Assembly: GCF_003996965.1 (NCBI RefSeq)
Contig: NZ_QWDM01000001.1
Location: 558,001 to 622,000 of the forward strand
Reading direction: 5' to 3'
Length of the DNA stretch: 64,000 nt
Source: Flavobacterium cupreum
Lineage (GTDB): Bacteria; Bacteroidota; Bacteroidia; Flavobacteriales; Flavobacteriaceae
In this document: positions 54,241-62,838 of the stretch, piece after piece
How the letters are laid out: every line of letters starts with the position of its first letter
How positions within the stretch are numbered: the stretch's first letter is position 1
The notes under the pieces: model-generated
What the model saw: only the letters and a program-made list of their open reading frames with translations
What the model was told of the DNA's origin: nothing
Databases searched by the model: none
Position numbers and translations under genes: made by a program

Positions 54241-55848
54241 ATGACCCAGACAGCACAATTTAGAAGTTCCATTTTCAGACATCTCGATGGCTTAGCTGTT
54301 GCCCCGGTAGCAGTAGCACTACATAAAAATAAAATTTTGGATTTTATCCTGGACAAAAAGCAGGTTCAATTAGCGCAGCTTACCACTGTTTTCAAAGCAA
54401 ATGAAGGATATCTGAATGTTGCTTTGCGCGTTTTGGCTTCCCAGGGGTTTCTAGACTACGAAGTCGATAACCACACACAGGAAATTACGGTGGCGGTAAA
54501 TGAAAAAACAGAAATCGCATTTTCGATGTTTCATCTCTATGAAGATGTGGTCGATTTACTTCAATTTTCTACCCAGTTTCATCCGCGTCTCTTCGATGAT
54601 GTGCCCTTTGAAAAACTCAACCTTATTTTTGAAAAATATAAAAAAAATTACGGAATTGAATTTTCCGGCGATGCCCTGACAAACAGCATTCAGAAACAGA
54701 TTTTAAAACATATAGAAGGATATCTGATTGGCCCTACGATAGTACGTCTGGCGAAAAACGGAATGTTTCACAAGTATTTTATGGAAACTTCTTTCAAGCC
54801 GGAAGAGTTTCATAAATCGCCTGAAAACTTTAAAAAAATATTAGACTTTTTTGTACATCTTGAATGGTTTCTTGAAAAAAACGGCAATTATCAATTTACC
54901 GATATGGGGTTGTTTTTCGCTAAAAGAGCCAGTGCCTATGGCGTTACCGTTTCTTATCTGCCAACATTTGCCAAAATTGAAGAATTGATTTTTGGCGATC
55001 CGGCGATCTTAAGAATGATTGGCGATGGCGAAAACGAAATTCATGTTGACCGTGAAATGAATGTTTGGGGAAGCGGAGGCGCTCACGACACTTATTTTAA
55101 GGTGGTAGATGAAATTATCATTACACTTTTTAACCTGCCCATTGAAGAACAGCCCAAAGGAATCCTGGATATGGGTTGCGGAAATGGCGCTTTCTTACAG
55201 CACATCTTTGAAGTGATCGACAGACAGACCTTAAGAGGAAAAATGCTCGATGACTATCCGTTGTTTCTGGTTGGGGCAGATTACAATCAGGCAGCCCTTA
55301 AGGTAACCCGGGCAAATCTTATTAAGGCCGATATTTGGGCAAAGGTAATCTGGGGCGATATCGGGCGACCTGATTTGCTTTCAAAGGACCTGAGTGAAAA
55401 TTACAATATTGACCTGAAAGACCTGCTCAATGTAAGAACCTTTCTGGATCACAACCGAATCTGGAAAAATCCTGAGCATTCAGACAAAAACAGGATCAGT
55501 AAATCTACCGGCGCATTTGCCTACAGGGGAAAAAGAATCTGTAACAACCTGGTAGAAGATAATCTTCTGGAACATTTACAAAAATGGTCGCCCTATGTAC
55601 GTAAGTTTGGTTTGCTTCTTATTGAATTGCATACTATAAATCCAAAACTTGCCGCCAGTAATCTGGGAAAAACTCCGGCAACAGCCTATGATGCCACCCA
55701 TGGTTTTTCGGACCAGTATATAGTGGAAATAGATGTCTTTAACAGTGTTGCTGCTGAAGCGGGGTTATTTTCAGACAAGTCCATTTTCAAGCGATTTCCG
55801 GAAGCAGATATAGCCACGGTGAGCATCAATTTATTAAAAGGAGAATGA
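54241..55848 (+). CDS. SAM-dependent methyltransferase with duplicated N-terminal region
   Basis: A 535-residue cytoplasmic protein. The class I methyltransferase motif I is GILDMGCGNGAFLQ (307-320), with an acidic motif near LVGADYNQAALKVTRANL and WGDIGRPDLL. Two similar stretches precede it: FRHLDGLAVAPVAVALHKNK (12-31) with a winged-helix-like follow-up, and KHIEGYLIGPTIVRLAKNG (156-174) with LEWFLEKNGNYQFTDMGLFF. This looks like an internal duplication of the O-methyltransferase-type dimerisation/winged-helix unit. The substrate is unknown. The large size and N-terminal duplication recall methyltransferases of secondary metabolism. An SDR gene follows 226 bases downstream in the same direction. 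Confidence 0.8.
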   Translation: MTQTAQFRSSIFRHLDGLAVAPVAVALHKNKILDFILDKKQVQLAQLTTVFKANEGYLNVALRVLASQGFLDYEVDNHTQEITVAVNEKTEIAFSMFHLYEDVVDLLQFSTQFHPRLFDDVPFEKLNLIFEKYKKNYGIEFSGDALTNSIQKQILKHIEGYLIGPTIVRLAKNGMFHKYFMETSFKPEEFHKSPENFKKILDFFVHLEWFLEKNGNYQFTDMGLFFAKRASAYGVTVSYLPTFAKIEELIFGDPAILRMIGDGENEIHVDREMNVWGSGGAHDTYFKVVDEIIITLFNLPIEEQPKGILDMGCGNGAFLQHIFEVIDRQTLRGKMLDDYPLFLVGADYNQAALKVTRANLIKADIWAKVIWGDIGRPDLLSKDLSENYNIDLKDLLNVRTFLDHNRIWKNPEHSDKNRISKSTGAFAYRGKRICNNLVEDNLLEHLQKWSPYVRKFGLLLIELHTINPKLAASNLGKTPATAYDATHGFSDQYIVEIDVFNSVAAEAGLFSDKSIFKRFPEADIATVSINLLKGE

Positions 55849-56074
55849 AATCAACAATAACCTTCAATGAGACATTGTCTTCCCTTTTTCACGGAATAAT
55901 CATATAAGGTTTGCAGAATATTATATAAAAGAATCTGAAATGTATTGCTGAAATTTGAATCATCAGTTACACCAACAGGAAATTGCGCAAGCTGAAGCTT
56001 ATTGAATATTTCCTGTCGCTTTTTGAACATGGCAATAAAAGCTACTGATATAAAAATCCTGTAATACACCATAT

Positions 56075-56833
56075 ATGAAACAATTAACAGATTACTTTGG
56101 ACAAAATATAAAGGGAAAAAGAATTGTAATCACGGGCGGTACCACCGGTATCGGAAAAGCAACTGCTGAAGTGTTAACAGCGCTGGGCGGACACGTTTTA
56201 ATTTTCGGAAGAGATCCCGGGGATTTTGAAACTGCCATCGATGATCTAAAAAAACAGTTCCCAGAGGCGGTACTTTACGGCACTCCAGCCGATGTAACCA
56301 AAAAGGAAGACATTGATAAAATTATGAAAATTGTCGATGATGAAATGGGCGGTATTGATATTCTGATCAATAATGCAGCGCTAGGTGCTCCGGGTGTCAC
56401 CAAATGCACCTACGAAGATTTCAAATATATCGTAGATGCCAATGTCATGGGCTATATCGCCTTTTGCCAGGAAGCAGCATCGAGAATGTCAGTTCAGAAA
56501 TCGGGACACATCATCAACATCGGATCGATGAGCGCGGAAAGCCGTGAAGGTAAAAGCACTGTTTATGTGGCTACCAAATCTGCTGTGCGTGGTTTCACTA
56601 CCTCACTGAGAAAGGAACTTAACCCTATGGGAATTAAAGTTTCGCTAATTGAACCCGGCGCAGTCACCAGCGAAATGCAGCCCGGTACAAAAGAAGAACA
56701 GCACGAGAAAATAGAAAAACTGGAAATGCTGGAGGCCGAAGACATTGCCATGAGTATCGTTTTCTGCCTGTCGCAGCCCAAAAGATGCGATATCGTAACG
56801 ATGCAGATACGACCGCACCTGCAGTTAATATAA
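56075..56833 (+). CDS. Short-chain dehydrogenase/reductase
   Basis: A 252-residue classical SDR. The cofactor motif is IVITGGTTGIGKATAEVL (TGGTTGIG at 20-27), followed by NNAALGAPG, the catalytic serine in INIGSMSAES and YVATK for the Tyr-Lys pair. After that comes EPGAVTSEM. An arginine soon after the glycine motif (FGRDPGDF) favours NADPH. It oxidises or reduces a small alcohol or ketone that cannot be named. It follows the methyltransferase gene on the same strand and may act with it. Confidence 0.88.
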   Translation: MKQLTDYFGQNIKGKRIVITGGTTGIGKATAEVLTALGGHVLIFGRDPGDFETAIDDLKKQFPEAVLYGTPADVTKKEDIDKIMKIVDDEMGGIDILINNAALGAPGVTKCTYEDFKYIVDANVMGYIAFCQEAASRMSVQKSGHIINIGSMSAESREGKSTVYVATKSAVRGFTTSLRKELNPMGIKVSLIEPGAVTSEMQPGTKEEQHEKIEKLEMLEAEDIAMSIVFCLSQPKRCDIVTMQIRPHLQLI

Positions 56834-56904
56834 AAACAGTTCCCGGGACAATTATCTAACAAAAACATCAAAACTAAGCTTGATGTCTCACTAAAAATAC
56901 TATT

Positions 56905-57390
56905 ATGAAAAATTTTTTAATACTTACAATATCCATTTTCTTTTTTTCCTGTCAGCAAAAGGAAAATAAAAATCCCGTGGTTACGGCATCCGATTCAATT
57001 CCTGTAACGGAACATAAAGAAGATGAGACACAAAAAGAAGAAGAAAACAAGCAAACAGGCGATACGATCTTCATGAATTTCAGGAATAAAAAAGGTCTTT
57101 TTATCGCCGAAGGAGTCTTAGATTCCATTCATTCGAAAGTATTCGTGAAATTTAAAAATGAAGAATCCGGCGAGTTGAAAGGAACGATTGTACCTACTCC
57201 CGGAAAAGGAAACATCCGATTTAACCAAATTATTTTTCCCGACAATTCCTCAGACGGACCATTTGGAATGGATATAAAAATTCCACTCACACAAAAAGGA
57301 AACCATGTTTTAGTAATCGGGCATTCGCTAATGGCTGACAGTCCTTATTGGGGTAAATTCGAGGTGCAGCTGGAGAATACAAAAAAATAA
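56905..57390 (+). CDS. Small lipoprotein of unknown function
   Basis: A 161-residue protein with a lipoprotein signal ending IFFFSC (about Cys16), then a charged linker (EHKEDETQKEEENKQTGD). The C-terminal 100 residues are beta-rich (FVKFKNEESGELKGTIVPT, NIRFNQIIFPDNSSDGPFG, HVLVIGHSLMADSPYWGKF). No family recognised. It follows the SDR gene by 71 bases, is convergent with the YheT-like gene (9 bases between stops), and is probably anchored in the outer or inner membrane. Confidence 0.75.
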   Translation: MKNFLILTISIFFFSCQQKENKNPVVTASDSIPVTEHKEDETQKEEENKQTGDTIFMNFRNKKGLFIAEGVLDSIHSKVFVKFKNEESGELKGTIVPTPGKGNIRFNQIIFPDNSSDGPFGMDIKIPLTQKGNHVLVIGHSLMADSPYWGKFEVQLENTKK

Positions 57391-57399
57391 TGTATTGGA

Positions 57400-58380
57400 T
57401 TACGCCTTAAAAACCGCTGCAGGCTTGCAGGATTTAAAAAATTCATAAGCTCTTTTCTCGGCATACGAATACATAGAATTACGCAGCGGAAAAGCACAGT
57501 GACCGCCATACTTTGGCGTTTCCAGGTAGACGTAGGCGCTGTCCTGCGAGATAGCTCTGGGGTAACATCGTTCGCCTAAAAAAGGATCATCCAGCGAATT
57601 AATAATTAAAACCGGAGTGGTAATGTCCTTAAGGGAAAATTCCGGAGAGACGCGCTGGTAATAATCATCACGGCTGGCAAAGCCGTGCAGCGGTGCGGTA
57701 AAATACTGGTCAACTTCATCAAAAGAGGTAATTTTATCAATCTGGTCACGGTTTATAAAATCAGGAAACTGTGCCGCTTTGTGTTTAAGTTTTCTTTTAA
57801 TATCAATTGTGAAATTCTTTAAATAGACCCTGTTAAAACCTTGCTTGAGTACTTCGGCACTTGTGGCAATATGGGTTGGCACTGAAATGCAGACTGCCGC
57901 TTTTATGCGCGCATCGATTTTGGTCCAGCCCAGGTAATTCAGGAGCTGCACACCGCCCATTGAATATCCCATCAGATAAACATCATCGAATCCTTTTTCT
58001 AAAACAAACTGCACCACTTCGTCAAGATCATCCACCGCACCGTGATGGTAAAGTCTCGGAAGGCGGTTCATTTCTCCTCCGCAGGTACGATTGTTCCAGG
58101 CGAAAACCGAAAAGCCTTGCTGCTGAAAATAGGCTGCACAGCTATTATTGTAGGTTCTCCGGGAATCACCTTCTAAACCATGGCATAAAATAACCGCCTT
58201 TTTAGGATCATTCAGAATGAAATCGATAGTAATAAAATCACCGTCACTTAACTCCTTTTTTTCCCTGGTGTATCCGGGAGCGTCAAACTTTTTAAACAAA
58301 GCAGCATAAATGGTAGAAATGTGCCTGTTGCGATGCATCATCGGTGGAAAATTATATTCTGATTGTTCAATGATAGGCAT
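57400..58380 (-). CDS. YheT-family alpha/beta hydrolase
   Basis: A 326-residue cytoplasmic protein. Features are NRHISTIYAALFKKF, the oxyanion region AVILCHGLEGDSRRTYNN, the nucleophile elbow LMGYSMGGVQLLNYLG (GYSMGG, Ser), TPVLIINSLDDPFLGERCYP with the acidic residue, and YGGHCAFP with the catalytic His. The order and the GHCAFP ending are those of the YheT group of putative esterases, physiological role unclear. It is a single-gene unit, with a palindromic repeat upstream at 58473-58573. Confidence 0.88.
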   Translation of the reverse strand: MPIIEQSEYNFPPMMHRNRHISTIYAALFKKFDAPGYTREKKELSDGDFITIDFILNDPKKAVILCHGLEGDSRRTYNNSCAAYFQQQGFSVFAWNNRTCGGEMNRLPRLYHHGAVDDLDEVVQFVLEKGFDDVYLMGYSMGGVQLLNYLGWTKIDARIKAAVCISVPTHIATSAEVLKQGFNRVYLKNFTIDIKRKLKHKAAQFPDFINRDQIDKITSFDEVDQYFTAPLHGFASRDDYYQRVSPEFSLKDITTPVLIINSLDDPFLGERCYPRAISQDSAYVYLETPKYGGHCAFPLRNSMYSYAEKRAYEFFKSCKPAAVFKA

Positions 58381-58472
58381 GGTGAAAAAAATTTGTGGTG
58401 TGTACTACAAATCTAAGGAATCAATCCATATGTAATTTAAAACTGTCATTTTTTATTTCAAAAATCCAAATT

Positions 58473-58573
58473 TTTAACCGCAAGGCACGCAAAGGAAAAA
58501 TGCAAGGTTCGCACAGTTTACTATTTAGGCTTTGCGAACTTTGCGTGTAAGACTTGCGTGCGTTGCGGTTAAA
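58473..58573. repeat. Palindromic CGCAAAG-type intergenic repeat
   Basis: TTTAACCGCAAGGCACGCAA and GCGTGCGTTGCGGTTAAA form the outer arms; CGCACAG and CTTTGCG are inner remnants. It is in the gap between the YheT-like gene start and the deacetylase stop, and could serve as a terminator for the latter. Confidence 0.75.
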
Positions 58574-58624
58574 CTATAGATCCTTACTGTATTTTTCAGG
58601 TGCTTTCGGTTACGTTTTATTCCC

Positions 58625-59572
58625 TTATAATACTCTTATCTTCATAAGCCATTCGGGCAATCTCGTCTTTTCGTTTAAAACTAACCCTTTGTGTTTCTGG
58701 ATATAAGTAATGATTTCCGTAGTGGCGGCCACCATTTGCGGGGTGCCTCCGATACGATCATGAAAGCTTATGGACAGCTGCCTGCGCTTTTTTTCGGATT
58801 CTTTGTAAAGCTGATCGAATTCCAGTATGACCTGACGGGAAAACTGATCCGCACTAAAATTCTTTCCCTCTATCAAAACAATATCATTACAGCGAATGGT
58901 ATACGGGACCACTGCAAAATCATTTCCTTTTACTTTTACTAAAAACGGCTCGTCACGGCTTAAATCATCAATATGATACTTAAAACCCATTTCCTGTAAA
59001 ATTTCGAGTGTATTTGTACCTCTTCTTAACCAATTTGCATTGTAGCCAACAGGTTCAAAACCAGTTACTTTTTTAATAGCTTCCGCCCCATCCCTGATGA
59101 ATTTTTTTTCGGTTTCATAAGGCATCGAATATTGCGTTGCCCAGTCCATACCGTGGGCGGCAGCTTCGTGTCCCCTTGCGACAATTTCCCGGGCAAGATC
59201 CGCATTCTTTAGTACCGCGGAACCCACCATATGGGAGGTAACTTTGATGCCAAGCTTATCCCAATTGTCCAGCATTCTCGGAATTCCTTCTTTATACCCA
59301 TACTGATACCAGCTCTCCCCGGGAAGATCAATAAATCCTTTTTGCATGTTTTGCGGAAACGGACTCTCGGCATTTACAGGCTGACCGCCCGCTTCAAACT
59401 GCATCGATACCGATACCACCAAACGAGATCCGTCAGCCCAGCTTGTGGGAGATACTTCTTCACTGGCAAGTCTTTTTGTTTCTAAATTGCCTGCCAATAA
59501 TGTGTTGGTTGGCAGCAAACCCGCCAGACCGACCATGCTTGCTTCTTTAAGAAATGTTCTTCTGTCTTTCAT
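58625..59572 (-). CDS. Tat-exported polysaccharide-deacetylase-fold hydrolase (PuuE type)
   Basis: A 315-residue protein with a twin-arginine signal MKDRRTFLKEASMVGLAGLL. The NodB-fold region has GIPRMLDNWDKLGIKVTSHMVG, LAREIVARGHEAAAHGMDWATQYS and a later ISFHDRIGGTPQMV. The tyrosine-bearing GYKEGIPRMLD opening and ARGHE motif resemble the PuuE allantoinase/cyclic-imide-type subgroup more than chitin deacetylases. The classic metal HxxxH is seen as HEAAAHG. It probably hydrolyses an amide or imide in the periplasm. It is the last gene of a minus-strand run: amidohydrolase, MBL protein, porin, NTF2-like protein, then this. Confidence 0.83.
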   Translation of the reverse strand: MKDRRTFLKEASMVGLAGLLPTNTLLAGNLETKRLASEEVSPTSWADGSRLVVSVSMQFEAGGQPVNAESPFPQNMQKGFIDLPGESWYQYGYKEGIPRMLDNWDKLGIKVTSHMVGSAVLKNADLAREIVARGHEAAAHGMDWATQYSMPYETEKKFIRDGAEAIKKVTGFEPVGYNANWLRRGTNTLEILQEMGFKYHIDDLSRDEPFLVKVKGNDFAVVPYTIRCNDIVLIEGKNFSADQFSRQVILEFDQLYKESEKKRRQLSISFHDRIGGTPQMVAATTEIITYIQKHKGLVLNEKTRLPEWLMKIRVL

Positions 59573-59617
59573 GATATCATCATTTAATTAAGGTTCAACA
59601 GTCTTTTATGGCTATTT

Positions 59618-60091
59618 TTATTTAAGTACTTTTTCAATAATCAGCGTTTCTTCATAAAGCGAAAATTTGCTTATCAGATTATTCGTGATTGTTATATGAA
59701 TAGCCAGAGGCATTTTAAAATGCTTTCCGTTTTTTTTCACCGTTCGTTCGACAAAACCGAATACCGCAACTTCATTACCCCGCACTAAAAAGGACTGTAC
59801 CTCAAGTTTTTTACTCCCATCAATAAAATAACTAAAGAGCGTTTTGAATAATTCCGAAATTTCTTCCCGTTTAGAACGGTGTCCTGTCCAGGGCATGTAT
59901 TTCGATTCGAAAATATACCAGTCTACATTTTCTGAAACCATTGAGGCTATCTTTTCGGGATCTTTGGCTCCGATAGAGCCAAAGAATTTATCTGCCGTTT
60001 GCTTCGTATTGATTTCTTCATCAGTATAGACCTGCGCCTGTAGTGAAAAACCCGTCAACAGCACTACTGCTATTAATTGTAAGGTTTTCAT
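59618..60091 (-). CDS. Exported NTF2-like (SnoaL-type) protein
   Basis: About 157 residues from ATG at 60091, which begins a good signal peptide (MKTLQLIAVVLLTGFSLQAQ); ATG at 60118 would add nine residues before it. The mature part fits the SnoaL/NTF2-like fold: INTKQTADKFFGSIGAKDPEKIASM, VDWYIFESKYMPWTGHRSKREEI (seen as MPWTGHRSKREEI), VQSFLVRGNEVAVFGFVERT and LAIHITITNNLISKFSLYE. The WTGHRSKREEI stretch is common in polyketide-cyclase-like family members. Periplasmic, with an unknown ligand. It sits between the porin and the deacetylase with gaps of about 45-70 bases. Confidence 0.8.
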   Translation of the reverse strand: MKTLQLIAVVLLTGFSLQAQVYTDEEINTKQTADKFFGSIGAKDPEKIASMVSENVDWYIFESKYMPWTGHRSKREEISELFKTLFSYFIDGSKKLEVQSFLVRGNEVAVFGFVERTVKKNGKHFKMPLAIHITITNNLISKFSLYEETLIIEKVLK

Positions 60092-60158
60092 TTTTGATCG
60101 TATTACAGTTTCTTCCATAATTATCGCTTTTAAATTTTCGTATGATTTGCTTTAGAAC

Positions 60159-61532
60159 TTAAAAATGAAGCTGCATGGTGAGTCCGGTAAAGAATATATT
60201 TTTACCGGTTCCGGAGGCTTTGATATAGTCTTCCGCCTTAAACCAGGTGGCTTCGAGCCTGAAATAAATATATTGATTCGGTTCCCAGACGATTTCGCTT
60301 TCGAGCTGATTTCCGATTTTCTTTTCGGTTGTGGTGTCCCCGGGATAAATGAGTGATGTATTTGGCGCATAAATACCATCGTAGCCACTGTATCGCCAAA
60401 ACATGTCATAATCAATGACCCAATCTACATTTTTGGCAATTTCAAAACTCAGCGACGGATGGAAATCAATCAGATTGGAAGGCCCGATTACAGAAGCCAG
60501 TCCAAAGTAGGCTCCTCTCGGAAAAAGCGGATTGAAAGTCTGAAGATTGGAATCTCCCGCCTTTTTATCTCCGCTGATTACTTCGGTTTTAAAGCCAATT
60601 TCCGGACGAAACTTTATATCATTAAAACGATATCCGGCATTAATCGAGGCCGTCCACGCATTAATACTTTTTTCAGCCACATCACCAAACTGGTAAACGG
60701 CTTCGCCATCGTAACGCCAGTTCCCCGTTTTTCCCCAGATACGGGTTCCTAACGAGTGACGTTTTTCTTTTCCTGCTGCATCGTTAAAGGCCGCATTTGC
60801 CCTTTGGTAACCCAAATAATACACATCGATATTTTTGACAATGGGTATTTTAGTAAAGGCCAGATAACTTCCCCAGAGCTGTCTGCCTTTATTCGAAGCA
60901 TCGTCAAAAATACCGTCCTGTGCTACTACATAATGCGTGTAAAAAAAATCCGCGGCACTATTCTCTTTGCTAATAATTGCTTTGACCCCATCAAAAGACT
61001 GTCTGTTGTTAGGGCCTTCCCTAACGGCTACCAAACGTTGTGATCCGTAAGTGAGTTCCTGCCTTCCTACTCTTAAAATCAGTCTTTGGCTTCCTTCATT
61101 TACAATATTCAAATCAGCAAATGCCTGATGTACTTCAAGCGGATTTTGTTCCACAGGATTCGGATCAATTCTTCCGTCAGCCATACTGCTTTGTACCTGA
61201 ACAAAAGTTCTGAAGTACTTTCCGGCATGAAAATCGGCATGAAACAAATATCTTCCTAAAACATAACCATCGTTATCCTGCGGGCCATCACCCCAATTTT
61301 CATTTTGAGCATAGAAGTACTGAAACCGTATATCGCCCCCAAAACTGATATACGTCTTTTTAGCAGAAGAAACGGGCAGGAATTTCACTGTTTTATACCA
61401 ATTATTACGTACAGTATCGTTTTTCAAAAAACTATAATCTTCATCAAATCGTAGTGATTTAAAGTCTGGGTACTGCTGTGCAAAACCAGAAAACGAAAGC
61501 AATAAAACCAGTAATTGGATCGTATTTTTCAT
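60159..61532 (-). CDS. Alginate-export-type outer-membrane porin
   Basis: A 457-residue outer-membrane protein (signal peptide ending SGFAQQ). The alternating beta-strand pattern and SFGGDIRFQYFYAQNENWGD, GYVLGRYLFHADFHAGKYFRTFVQVQSS, and LRVGRQELTYGSQRLVAVREGPNNRQSFDG match the alginate_exp (AlgE-like) porin family. The C-terminus ends with a phenylalanine-containing strand (FFTGLTMQLHF), as barrel proteins do. Most Bacteroidota members are general anion-selective channels, not alginate exporters. Here it is probably the entry route for the substrate of the flanking exported amide hydrolases. Confidence 0.85.
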   Translation of the reverse strand: MKNTIQLLVLLLSFSGFAQQYPDFKSLRFDEDYSFLKNDTVRNNWYKTVKFLPVSSAKKTYISFGGDIRFQYFYAQNENWGDGPQDNDGYVLGRYLFHADFHAGKYFRTFVQVQSSMADGRIDPNPVEQNPLEVHQAFADLNIVNEGSQRLILRVGRQELTYGSQRLVAVREGPNNRQSFDGVKAIISKENSAADFFYTHYVVAQDGIFDDASNKGRQLWGSYLAFTKIPIVKNIDVYYLGYQRANAAFNDAAGKEKRHSLGTRIWGKTGNWRYDGEAVYQFGDVAEKSINAWTASINAGYRFNDIKFRPEIGFKTEVISGDKKAGDSNLQTFNPLFPRGAYFGLASVIGPSNLIDFHPSLSFEIAKNVDWVIDYDMFWRYSGYDGIYAPNTSLIYPGDTTTEKKIGNQLESEIVWEPNQYIYFRLEATWFKAEDYIKASGTGKNIFFTGLTMQLHF

Positions 61533-61590
61533 GATTCAATTTTTAATTTTTAAACACATAGAAGCAATTACCCTCAGGGCTGTTTTTTAA

Positions 61591-62610
61591 TTATTTACTT
61601 CCATTTTGTTTGATATCCTTGTACGCATTCGGCACATTGAAATTAAAGTGAAGCCAGTTAAAAAGTTCGTAGCCTTTATCAAATTCCTTCATGGTCACAG
61701 TGGCTTTGGTTTCGTCTAAAGTGAGTCCTTTATTCACGGCATTCTCCACATTGGTCTGCAAAGCGGTCACATAATCGATCGTATATTTAATTCCGGCTTT
61801 GTTGGTCATGCGTCCGTGTCCCGGAACTACAATGTCCTTATCCGAAATCATGTTGTAAATTTTGTTCAGGTTCTGCACCGGCTCTAAAAAATAACCGTCA
61901 AACAACCACGGAATTGTTGGACTTTCGGCGATAAAAGGGTTTCCTGCCCACAACACATTTCCGGAAGCCGATTTCAGATATACAAAAAGATCGGCCGGAG
62001 ATTGTGCGGTACCCACATTGATGACTTCCACCACATTGCCTTTTCCCATATCAATTTTCAGGGTCTGGTTAATGGCTATGGTAATATCTGCGGGACGGTA
62101 AGCACTTTCTTCAATCCCTCTGCCTTTGCCGAAAAGCATAATCATAAACTGTTTGATATTGTCATAATTTTTGGCGAGATTGTCTTTGCAGAATTCGTTC
62201 TGAATCACAATAGTTTCTTTGGGAAGTAAATAGTTCCCGAAACAATGGTCGCCGTGATCACTGGTATTGATCGCATAAACAATGGGTTTTGGCGTCACGG
62301 AACGGATCAGTTTATAAAGCTGGTCGTAGAGCCCTTTGTTCAGCATGGTTTCAATAAGCAAAACGCCTTTATCCCCCACAATAAATCCTGCCGAAGTCGC
62401 CTGTGCGATTCCTTTTGCGGTTTCTGTTTCTGTTGTAGATGGCGAAACGGCATAGACATTCTCTGCTATTTTATGCAGTTTCAAAGTGACTTTGTTAGCG
62501 TCCCAGATTGGTACGTGATCAGGCATTGGAAATTGTGCATAGGCAACTGTATTCGCCAGCAAACACAAAGAGATTAATGCAATTCCTGAAATTATTTTTT
62601 GAATTTTCAT
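61591..62610 (-). CDS. Exported MBL-fold hydrolase with degenerate metal site
   Basis: A 339-residue protein with a signal peptide (ending VAYAQF). The metallo-beta-lactamase fold is clear from FIVGDKGVLLIETML and VYAINTSDHGDHCFGNYLL, then VINVGTAQSPADLFVYL, VLWAGNPF and DIVVPGHGR. By eye alignment the first HxHxDH histidine is Ser117 (His119, Asp121 and His122 are kept), the motif III His is Gln203, and the motif IV Asp is Asn224; motif V His265 is kept. So one of the two zinc sites looks lost. It may be a one-metal enzyme or a changed activity. It lies downstream of the amidohydrolase gene (228 bases) and upstream of the porin gene. Confidence 0.85.
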   Translation of the reverse strand: MKIQKIISGIALISLCLLANTVAYAQFPMPDHVPIWDANKVTLKLHKIAENVYAVSPSTTETETAKGIAQATSAGFIVGDKGVLLIETMLNKGLYDQLYKLIRSVTPKPIVYAINTSDHGDHCFGNYLLPKETIVIQNEFCKDNLAKNYDNIKQFMIMLFGKGRGIEESAYRPADITIAINQTLKIDMGKGNVVEVINVGTAQSPADLFVYLKSASGNVLWAGNPFIAESPTIPWLFDGYFLEPVQNLNKIYNMISDKDIVVPGHGRMTNKAGIKYTIDYVTALQTNVENAVNKGLTLDETKATVTMKEFDKGYELFNWLHFNFNVPNAYKDIKQNGSK

Positions 62611-62715
62611 GATCTGAATTTTATAGATTTTGTTTGATGTAATTCGTTGGGTGTAATTTGTATTAACATATAGATAAATGATGATTTAGAATTTTAAATC
62701 TGTGTGTTTGTTTTT

Positions 62716-62780
62716 CACGCAGATTTGGCAGATGGAGCAGATTTTATTTTTGAAATCTGTTTAATCCTTTAATCTGTGGC
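62716..62780. repeat. Intergenic repeat of the GCAGATTTGGCAGAT / AATCCTTTAATC type
   Basis: CACGCAGATTTGGCAGATGG then AATCTGTTTAATCCTTTAATCTGTGGC (last 27 bases described as a second arm) echo the elements at 33871-33919 and 34741-34765. GCAGATT and AATCTG(T) arms could pair. No gene is visible in the gap 62611-62838. Confidence 0.45.
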
Positions 62781-62838
62781 TATTATTTTAATTCCCATAG
62801 CTCTGTGTCAGCATTACATCCAATGGATTTTATTATGT

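Noticed and set aside
55851..56072. A 73-codon minus-strand frame in the gap between the methyltransferase and SDR genes
   Set aside because: No recognisable domain and no promoter seen. It would lie wholly between two plus-strand genes of a likely unit, so it is kept out of the annotation, although the gap otherwise holds nothing.
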